In this document: positions 24,101 to 30,612 of the stretch, piece after piece
How the letters are laid out: every line of letters starts with the position of its first letter
Numbering within the stretch: the first letter of the stretch is position 1
DNA from: a virus
Length of the DNA stretch: 30,612 nt
Reading direction: 5' to 3' (one strand)
IMG/VR virus record: IMGVR_UViG_3300044615_000882
Location: 1-30,612 of that record
The notes under the pieces: model-generated
The model's input: the letters and a program-made list of their open reading frames with translations, nothing else
Told to the model about the DNA's origin: nothing
The model's database searches: none
Made by a program: the position numbers and the translations under genes

Positions 24101-27100
24101 GCGGAGTGCTGGTGACAGCGAAGTGCTGTTTTCCAGCTTGGCTTTGGCTTCCTGGTACAGCTTGTTCAGCTCAACATAAACATCGTGTGCCGTACCTGTG
24201 TTGGCTTCCAGGGCACCCTGTACCGACGCTTCCACCTGCTCCAGGACAAAGGCCACCTGATCATTCATCGGAATGCCTGCTGCCAGGGCAGCACTACCAA
24301 ACGGTGCTGCACCCTTGTCCTTGGCTTGGTCCCAGAGTTCCTTCGGCGTGCTGGCCTGCTTGCTTTCCACCAATGCCTTGAAGGTGCCGAAAGGACCATG
24401 CAGCTTGGTGACGATACCCGACAGCAGACCACGCAAGTGCTCATCGAAAGTCAGGGAGATCGTCTGGTCATCCAGTGCCTCATACACCTCAACGGTAGAC
24501 AGATTCTGAATGGCTTCCATGGCAAAGGACTGCGCTTCCGCTGCTTTTCCGTTCTCCGGATTCTGGGCCTGTTCGAACAGTCCAGCGACATCCTGAATCA
24601 GGGAAGCCAGGCCGTTATCTACCAGTTGCCCTTCAGCATTCTTGACTGTCATGGGCAAACCAATGAACTTGGAAACAGCCTTGATGAATGCCATCATCAC
24701 CGACATAGCCTTGTGGGTCACCTTGGCCTTGGTCATCGGCACCTGAGCCAACACATCCTGCTGGAATCCAGCATCCGACATGCCCCAGGAAACCAGCTCA
24801 TGCACATCGAGCTTGAAGCCGTACTTGGCCTTCAGCTCCGGATTGGCATCGAGGTGTTCTTGCACCTTACCGACCAGGGATTCCAGTGACTTCACCAGCT
24901 CCTTGGCTTCCTTGGTATTCGGATGATTGATCGTCTTGGCCAGGGCAGCGTGGAGCAGTTCGTGCACAAGCAGATCCGGGGTCAAGCCAGAGGCTTTGAA
25001 TTCCGGGCTGAGCACGTAGACTGCGTGCTTCTCCCCGTTATATGCGAACCATCCCCGGGCGTTGAACTGCTTGCCCATCGCACCATCCTGGGTACGGGAA
25101 GAGATCATCTGGATAGGGAAGCCATCGCCCACCAACTTCATGGCCTTACGCAGCACCACTTGGTTTGCACGGCTCAGTTTGCCCATGATCAGCTTGGCAA
25201 CGTCACCAGGCTTCTGCAAAGGCTGATCTTCGAAGACATGGACGAGATCCATATCAGAATCAACACTGGACTTACCCAGCTCACCATACGGGGAATTGGC
25301 CGTGTTGGTCTTAACCCCCAGGACCACTTCATTGATCCGATCAATGGCGTTCCAGACACTGTGGGGAACGGTGTTCTTGCCCATTCCACCCAGCAATGCT
25401 TGAGCTTCGGCCCGATCAGCATCGGTTACTTCGTATTGACCACCTTCCAGAGCGTACTGATCCACGTACTGCAACTGGGCCATGGTTTCGTACTTGGTCT
25501 TGTCCGACTTGTAGGAGGTGTTGTACATATCCCCAGCCACAGAAATCAGCACCTGATGCAAGGGCATCGGCACTTTTTCCCCATCAATCCCTTCAGCTTG
25601 GTCATTCGCCATCTTCGTCAGACGGTTGCGAAGTTCCTGGATCACCGCTTCGGTGTTCTCCTTGGACTGCAGCAGGGTATCCATCCCCATCAGCGTATTC
25701 TTGAAAGCATCCCGCATCTCGGCAGCCGGGGAGTAATGCAACACTGCCTTCCAGGTGGCCTTGTTCAAGGCATGGGCAGTTTCAATGAATCCCTTCAAAC
25801 CAGTGCCATGCGCGTCATGGACGTTGAGTACCTGGCGACCCATCAAAGCCATGTGCGAAATAGCACTGTCCAGCGAGTGGATCATCATCGGTACCATCGC
25901 TACACCTGGCATTTCCCTAATGCGCTGATAGGCTGCGTTGGCCAACTGGAATCCACCTGCTGTTGTGTTCCCCTTTTCATCCACGGTATCCGGCAGGGCA
26001 GTCCCGAAACGGGAGGTGTTCTGATACATCCCTTCCTGAGAGAGTTTCCGGGACGACTTGGAAATATGCAGACCTGCGCCTTCACTGTTCTGGGACAGCT
26101 TGGCCATGTAGGTTAGTACTTCAGGGTTTAGCTTGGCAATTCGATCCTCGATCAACTTTTCTTGGTCAGCAGTCAAGTCGTGGAGGGCATCCCCTGCGTT
26201 TTCCACCATCTTCCCATCGATCTTCTTGGAACCAGCTTTAATGGCTCCGGAAGCAATCAACTCCTTGATGACGTTTTGACGAATGCCTTGATAGGCTGCG
26301 TCATACAAGCTGAAGGTGGCATTAGCCGTGGTGTTGATGGTGTCTCGGATATCCAGGAAAGCACTGAATTCTCTTTTCATGGTTTTCTTGACCGCTTCAC
26401 CCAGGTTCTTGTTGAACACCTCTTCCAGTGCCTTTTCCTGGCTCTCGGAGAATTCAAAATTCGCCAGGAACTCTTCCACACTGTTGTAAGGAATGGGTTC
26501 AGTCAGGATTTCCGCTTCCTGAAGCAAGTCATTCAGGTTATCCGCATAGGCGTTCAGCTCCTTCTGTCGATCCCCTGGGTTCTTCTCCTCCATCTTGGCG
26601 ATCTTCTCGAATCCAGCATACGAGGTGTCGATAAATTCACGGAACATCGAAGCCACGGCCCCTTTGACCGACGAGCCAAAGAGCATTGCAGTCAATGGCT
26701 TCTTGATGATGTTGCGCCCTGCCTTTTCCACCTTCTGGGTATCCTTGTTGTACAAGGTACCCGTGATCTTTTCGATCCAGGCAAAGGTAGCCATCTTGTC
26801 GGTTTGCTTGGTGATATTGGCAATCACGGCACTGATCGTGGATTCATACAGGTCGGTATTGGTGCCCGTACCACGCCACACGTTGTAGTTCTGAAAGCCA
26901 GAACCTTCCTGGAAGAACCCCCCTTTATTAAGGCGATTCAAGAGGGTCGTAGCATCAGCGGCTGCACCCAAGGCCAGATGCGACAGCATCGGCCCATTGG
27001 TAACACCATCCACCTCACCCATCATCTGGACTTCAAAGGTGAACGATTTACCTTCGCTATTGGTCTTTGCTTCCTGATAATTGGCCATGGCAATCAAGGC

Positions 27101-30100
27101 ATCCATGGAGTGCATCTTCTCGCCCCCTGCCTTTACGCCTACCACGATGGCTTTCTGTTGGGCAGCAGACATCTCGGCACCCGGTTGACGGGAAGCGATC
27201 AAGGCATCCACAGCAGCTTGCAGGATGACTGCGCGCTTCTGGGTATTGGAATCCTTGGATTCCGTGTTGAACAGCTCCTTGGCTGCAGTCAGGGAACGCG
27301 AGTTGTCCTGCTTGTCCGTCTTGACACCAAGACCTTCAGCAACACGCAGCATGAAGCTATCCAGATCCGTGCTGGATACATCGGTCTTCCAGTCCTTACG
27401 GGTCAGCATCCAACGATGGATCTTACTGGACTGCGGATTGATCACCCCATCGATACCCACCCGTTGTTGCTTCCAGATCGAGTGAGCCAGGTACAGGGGC
27501 TGCTTCAGCTTCAGAGGGCTGCCCCCCTCGTCCACGGAGTTCTCCAGGCTGCTGAAGTACGACACTGCAGCAGACAGCTCACGTATCAAGGCTTCGTTGC
27601 TAACCTCTACCGACTGGATCGAGAACTTGTGCATCGCGGATTCATCGATCTCGATGTAGCCTGCCATTTCCAGGAAGGCTTCTTCCCCCAATCCTTGCAG
27701 CAGGGTCCAGACATCCTCACGGACGTAGTTGGCCACACTGTTTTCGTGGACCACGATCTTCTTCAGTTCATCGGGGATCGCCTGATCAGTGTTGGCGGTT
27801 GTGGTTTGACTGACCTTGATCGGTTCCCAGGAAGGTTCCTTGACCTGTGCTTCCACACCAAACAGTTTGCCTAGAATGCCTTTTGTACCCACTGCATTGG
27901 ACGAGATTGCTTCAGCAACCGGGTTCAGCTTGCGATCCTTCAGCTTCTTCCCAGGACTGCGCACCATACGCAGGAAAGCCATGCTGCCCTGCTTGGAGGC
28001 ATCGTGCTTCTCCAGATGTTTCAAGCCATCAGAAATCACGGTACGTGGCACCACCGTGCGCTGCATGACCTTTTGATCCACCAGGAGCTTCATCACATGG
28101 GCACCCAAGTCAGCTTCCAGACGAGCCAGGAAATCCTGAGTGGCTTCGTTCTTGGCAGCCAAGCCAAGAGCTTGGGTGACACGCTGACCCATGGAGATGA
28201 TCACCGTCTTTTCTGGATTACCCAACGGAGCTACTGTATTGAGTAGCTTGTCTCCAATGGTGTCGTACTCGCCCAGGCCAAACATGGCCTTTACGCTTTC
28301 AGGGGAAGACATCTGAGGAGCCTTGGCATTCTCGGCCACGTACATGAATGCAGCAGCTGCAATCGCAGTCTTGATGTTCTCTTCCGTGTTGGCCTTGTCG
28401 TTTTCATCCAGGCTGATCAGGTACTGAATCGGATTGGTGTATTTCAGATCAGGATTGAACTGAATCTGCCCCGGCTTCTTGCCTTCAAAATCCTTTTCAA
28501 TACGAGCCAGTTCATCCTTCCGTGCCTTGGGATCACGGATCTGATTGGCATTCTTGATGGCCTTCTTGTATTCCTTACCAACAACCACCTGACCTTGAAC
28601 CAGGTTCTTCGTGATCACCGGAAGCCACTGCTTGGCAGTTACTTTGAAGTGATTCAGGAAGGTTTGCTGCACACCAATAGGCTCGGCACCGATGAAGGTA
28701 GCCAGCGCCTTATCGTCAATAGAGCCATCCAGCCAACCAGACAGGAAATCCCTGGCAGCAACCAGGGGGCGTTGAGTGCTCCCCTCTTTGCCTGCCTTCT
28801 GCACCAGATTGTGGGCAATCAGGTTGATGCTCTTGAATACTTCACTGAACTTCTTACCAGCGGTATCGGCTACTTCTTGGAAGACGGAGAGCTTTCCAGA
28901 CTCTCGATCTGCATTTTCTCCCGCTTCAGCTTGGCGATCATCCTCCCGGCCTCCACGATCTGCTTGCGCTTCCCCTTGGGAAACTTGAGTAGAGACTTCT
29001 TCAGTTTTTCGAGACTCGGTATGGTCGGCATTTTCAATTTCCTCCTGGGTGTATCCCACAATATCTGCCAGCTGTTGCATGGCTTCTGCTTCAGTAAGGC
29101 CCGCTGCAACGGCTTCTGCAAAAGCAGCCTCTGCCAGGATGGCTTCACGTTCTTCTGCCGCTTCCATGGCACTACGTTGTTCTTCCCAATGCTGCAAATC
29201 CGCGAGCACCTGTTCAATAGTGCGTTTACCGCGTGCAGTCTTGATTCCCTTTTCCTTGGCTTCCTGATTCACAGCCTTGCGGAAGGATCTCTCTTCCTCC
29301 TTGGCTTTACGTTCTTCGGATAGCGCAGCCTCTTCCTCAACCTGGGCAGCAGTACGCCCCGGAATACCATTCATGTGATCTTGTAGCATCGCTACCAGAT
29401 CCGCTTCGGTATTCAGTTGGGTGTATCCCGCTTCACGGAGATACTCGATCAACTGGCCTACATCTTGCCAACCATTTGCCCGTACAGCAGGACGAATACT
29501 CTTCAACTCCTTGGTCTTGTCACCAAGCAGATCCCGTGCAACTTTGGACGAGATGCCCTCACCTCCGGTGACCTGGAGGAGGGCACCAACAATGTTCTGG
29601 TAATCCTTGGGTTCAATACGCTGACGCGGCTTCCTGGCCTTCGTTGACGGTGCTTGCGAGTCTACGGTACTGTCTACATTAAACTGGTTTGAAGCTGTAT
29701 TGGACTCGATAACAACTGGTTCAACTGCAGTCTGCTCAGGCGCTGCCTGCGCTGTACTAGGGTTAACTGAGTTAACTGCTTCAGATGAACCAGACTGATT
29801 CAATGTAGTCTGCGCGACCGGAGGCACCGGAGTCTGCTGCTTCTGCGGCGTGAATCGCAAATCATAGACAGCCTTCAGTTGAGCACGCGATGCGTTCAAC
29901 GCACCCGACTCTGCCCGCAGATTGCCAATGAGCTTGCTGGACTTCGCACTGATGGTCAAACCACCTAGCTTGCGATTGGCTTGTTGTCCAGCCAGCGATA
30001 CATCCTGAGTGGGAGCCAGTTGCCACCCCTGCTTGGTCGGAACCACGTTGAACGATCCACGCTTACCCACCTTGTTGAACAAGGGGAGGAAGGTATCGAG

Positions 30101-30612
30101 CTTTTGCTGATGAGCATCGGCAAACTTGCTCAGCATGTGCAGGGCAGTCGCTGCCTTTTCCTCGTCACGGGATTTGACGGCAGCATCCATGCGTTGCTTG
30201 TAATCAGCAATGCCCAGCTGGTTCTTGGAAGGATCACCCTTCATCACTTCATTCTCGACAATGCCAAGAGTCTTCATGGCATTGTCGGCAATGCGCGATT
30301 CCGACACGCTACGCAGATAGGTACGCTGTTGGGCGCTCAGGCCATTGCTCTGGTTTGAAACCAGACGGTTCAGGTGATCATCGGAGAAACTGTCCGGATG
30401 AGACATGGCGAGGCTCACCACATGAGCCACAGCACCCTTGGCAGCGCCATCAATCTCAGGAGTGGAAGTATCCACTACCTTATCGGCAGTCTCTACCGCA
30501 GCCTCGATATCCGCTTCCTTGGGGGCGTTGAGTACTGCCATCTCATCCCGCAGCTTGGTGGATTCACCAATTTGACGATCCAGAGAAGCTAGCTGCGTCT
30601 TGAGGGACTTAA
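21110..30612 (-). CDS. Giant virion RNA polymerase-like protein (5' end outside the window)
   Basis: At least 3,167 residues; the frame is open through the window edge, so the ATG at 30541 is probably internal. Residues below are counted from it. Regions: helical N-terminus; low-complexity linker (about 225-305); Glu-rich coiled coil (about 390-540); a single-subunit, T7-type RNA polymerase region (about 700-1700) with a TxxGR-like Arg (R1027 in IWKQQRVGIDGV), motif A (GEVDGVTNG, D1178), motif B (RNIIKKPLTAMLFG: R1276, K1280, F1288) and motif C (NVHDAHGTG, D1576); HExxH (VHELLHA, H1860-H1864); then about 1,280 mostly helical residues. D-to-D spacing is 398, near the 392 I recall for N4 virion polymerase. 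No cysteine is present. It is probably packaged and injected to transcribe early phage genes. Motif B has Phe where T7 and N4 have Tyr. Confidence 0.9.
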   Translation of the reverse strand, partial: KSLKTQLASLDRQIGESTKLRDEMAVLNAPKEADIEAAVETADKVVDTSTPEIDGAAKGAVAHVVSLAMSHPDSFSDDHLNRLVSNQSNGLSAQQRTYLRSVSESRIADNAMKTLGIVENEVMKGDPSKNQLGIADYKQRMDAAVKSRDEEKAATALHMLSKFADAHQQKLDTFLPLFNKVGKRGSFNVVPTKQGWQLAPTQDVSLAGQQANRKLGGLTISAKSSKLIGNLRAESGALNASRAQLKAVYDLRFTPQKQQTPVPPVAQTTLNQSGSSEAVNSVNPSTAQAAPEQTAVEPVVIESNTASNQFNVDSTVDSQAPSTKARKPRQRIEPKDYQNIVGALLQVTGGEGISSKVARDLLGDKTKELKSIRPAVRANGWQDVGQLIEYLREAGYTQLNTEADLVAMLQDHMNGIPGRTAAQVEEEAALSEERKAKEEERSFRKAVNQEAKEKGIKTARGKRTIEQVLADLQHWEEQRSAMEAAEEREAILAEAAFAEAVAAGLTEAEAMQQLADIVGYTQEEIENADHTESRKTEEVSTQVSQGEAQADRGGREDDRQAEAGENADRESGKLSVFQEVADTAGKKFSEVFKSINLIAHNLVQKAGKEGSTQRPLVAARDFLSGWLDGSIDDKALATFIGAEPIGVQQTFLNHFKVTAKQWLPVITKNLVQGQVVVGKEYKKAIKNANQIRDPKARKDELARIEKDFEGKKPGQIQFNPDLKYTNPIQYLISLDENDKANTEENIKTAIAAAAFMYVAENAKAPQMSSPESVKAMFGLGEYDTIGDKLLNTVAPLGNPEKTVIISMGQRVTQALGLAAKNEATQDFLARLEADLGAHVMKLLVDQKVMQRTVVPRTVISDGLKHLEKHDASKQGSMAFLRMVRSPGKKLKDRKLNPVAEAISSNAVGTKGILGKLFGVEAQVKEPSWEPIKVSQTTTANTDQAIPDELKKIVVHENSVANYVREDVWTLLQGLGEEAFLEMAGYIEIDESAMHKFSIQSVEVSNEALIRELSAAVSYFSSLENSVDEGGSPLKLKQPLYLAHSIWKQQRVGIDGVINPQSSKIHRWMLTRKDWKTDVSSTDLDSFMLRVAEGLGVKTDKQDNSRSLTAAKELFNTESKDSNTQKRAVILQAAVDALIASRQPGAEMSAAQQKAIVVGVKAGGEKMHSMDALIAMANYQEAKTNSEGKSFTFEVQMMGEVDGVTNGPMLSHLALGAAADATTLLNRLNKGGFFQEGSGFQNYNVWRGTGTNTDLYESTISAVIANITKQTDKMATFAWIEKITGTLYNKDTQKVEKAGRNIIKKPLTAMLFGSSVKGAVASMFREFIDTSYAGFEKIAKMEEKNPGDRQKELNAYADNLNDLLQEAEILTEPIPYNSVEEFLANFEFSESQEKALEEVFNKNLGEAVKKTMKREFSAFLDIRDTINTTANATFSLYDAAYQGIRQNVIKELIASGAIKAGSKKIDGKMVENAGDALHDLTADQEKLIEDRIAKLNPEVLTYMAKLSQNSEGAGLHISKSSRKLSQEGMYQNTSRFGTALPDTVDEKGNTTAGGFQLANAAYQRIREMPGVAMVPMMIHSLDSAISHMALMGRQVLNVHDAHGTGLKGFIETAHALNKATWKAVLHYSPAAEMRDAFKNTLMGMDTLLQSKENTEAVIQELRNRLTKMANDQAEGIDGEKVPMPLHQVLISVAGDMYNTSYKSDKTKYETMAQLQYVDQYALEGGQYEVTDADRAEAQALLGGMGKNTVPHSVWNAIDRINEVVLGVKTNTANSPYGELGKSSVDSDMDLVHVFEDQPLQKPGDVAKLIMGKLSRANQVVLRKAMKLVGDGFPIQMISSRTQDGAMGKQFNARGWFAYNGEKHAVYVLSPEFKASGLTPDLLVHELLHAALAKTINHPNTKEAKELVKSLESLVGKVQEHLDANPELKAKYGFKLDVHELVSWGMSDAGFQQDVLAQVPMTKAKVTHKAMSVMMAFIKAVSKFIGLPMTVKNAEGQLVDNGLASLIQDVAGLFEQAQNPENGKAAEAQSFAMEAIQNLSTVEVYEALDDQTISLTFDEHLRGLLSGIVTKLHGPFGTFKALVESKQASTPKELWDQAKDKGAAPFGSAALAAGIPMNDQVAFVLEQVEASVQGALEANTGTAHDVYVELNKLYQEAKAKLENSTSLSPALRDFLFKMDMGQGGRSRHLARFAALGLAHPEVNAALKMGTDRSPLATSGSFAHRLESLFQKVLEWFNGKLTHTFAGQAADEKLNALVKQLVEIEAKRKEPMLQKASVLDFVENSMKQGAANLKSKVEKASQSKWVRDRKNSIVRTAGAVVSTVAGDRVEAVMNHIQEVRDRQMNKGFGLAMGMVNEIRGMNDGNKMFHRLIREAKLREGIREDLITHTGNVSLESFANKGKDLAQEDKHAITAGLLRTDISALLAHHSMEEVSALLSSPAALSQEIKRLEGQLAPFRKARGFYERYAKNLAYKMVKGQVKGHHLLMNASNIAHLFGTGNESYVTASDAAAATPIIDQLVSLYAFQYTEDKHKDALGRLLASEGARTDGNGVEMVLKLHKSLQEQSKERLFEGSEALMMKGYVPEIYDPKKEVVVATEKEGAKLEAQGYIKGKRVSSDPLDPDKNTERFVYKRDGGGLRPWLSAIFSYTGETAKGSRSKTDNVQNLNEWKANKQDIRRMTTNKRAAIQREFRYDPNYDPSKVEENYAAPILNPQGEVTDYRYLMQEENKDDLLNRDSRFDKVLGFFAGNIYDKESTKESNRKAVEALREQYLADFATRSVSYRQVGPDSEDMELQDIYRMLPEDTKQAIKEIWGTEYMMVRSDLMDINFGYRKTSVTDAFHKERKNALDAMFVGLMTHVMGEKAEYNLRRAEDIWQEIVAEAKEILVIKNLSTLLGNIGSNISLLYWHGVPIRDMARYHRIALKGVSNYRQDSAALIELETQLAAGYIKSSRQEMEREIIRLKDALEHNPVKELIDAGLMPSIVEDVSPDDDMYSYKSRLVHYVDDHSSKLNKHVLSAAKTVYMAKDTQMYKALRHATQLSDFVARYALYAHKMSRKDNPMSKDEALQLASDSFVNYDLPSHRKLQYMNDMGFVMFTKYYLRIQKVIAHLYAENPGRALALLVTDHFFSSAPMLTDSGFTHKLGNNPFSLGALEYPGVLDELATIKLVK

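Noticed and set aside
26162-27874. Long plus-strand open frame (570 codons) and others opposite the giant gene (22943-24115, 24923-26116)
   Set aside because: They mirror the codon use of the giant gene, have no ribosome sites and no recognisable domains; they are antisense shadows.
1-30612. CRISPR arrays, insertion sequences, rRNA genes
   Set aside because: No regularly spaced repeats, transposase genes or rRNA segments were seen.

Overview
This window is bacteriophage DNA. It carries a tyrosine integrase beside a tRNA-derived attachment site, a lysis cassette, a long tail fibre, nucleotide and DNA-replication genes, and one giant virion-type protein. A T4-type lysozyme, several small hydrophobic lysis proteins, ThyX and a vitamin-B12-type ribonucleotide reductase suggest a temperate phage of a proteobacterium. 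The species cannot be named from the sequence. Phage genes lie on both sides of the attachment core, so it reads as attP of an unintegrated (or circularised) genome rather than a prophage end. No capsid, portal, terminase, repressor or replicative DNA polymerase gene is seen; those must lie outside.

Layout: 1-780 holds three small, tightly coupled plus-strand genes ending in a terminator. 796-2131 holds an excisionase-like HTH gene convergent with the integrase. 2132-2576 holds attP (tRNA-Pro-like 3' half plus arm-type repeats) and a leftward terminator. 2577-10407 is a minus-strand late block: tail fibre, DUF4376 assembly protein, several small membrane/holin-like proteins, lysozyme. 10458-21062 is a plus-strand metabolic and replication block: ThyX, class II RNR, a small Zn-ribbon protein, PD-(D/E)XK exonuclease, ATPase-primase fusion, Sak4-like ATPase, SSB-like protein, tRNA-Gly with a tRNA-like neighbour, Gp49-family protein, RuvC-like resolvase and small proteins. 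21110-30612 is one minus-strand giant gene that is still open at the window edge.

The main result concerns the giant protein. It contains the catalytic motifs of a single-subunit T7-type RNA polymerase: motif A with D1178, motif B with R1276-K1280-F1288, motif C with D1576, residues counted from the ATG at 30541. Their spacing closely resembles what I remember of the phage N4 virion RNA polymerase. The protein also has an HExxH metallopeptidase motif and no cysteine in more than 3,100 residues. The simplest model is an N4-like virion RNA polymerase that is packaged and injected to start transcription, here in a phage that also carries an integrase and attP. N4-like phages are usually strictly lytic, so this combination is the point most worth testing.

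The plus-strand block would supply dNTPs and dTMP (RNR, ThyX) and DNA synthesis/recombination functions (primase-ATPase, SSB, Sak4, exonuclease, resolvase). The minus-strand blocks supply virion and lysis proteins.
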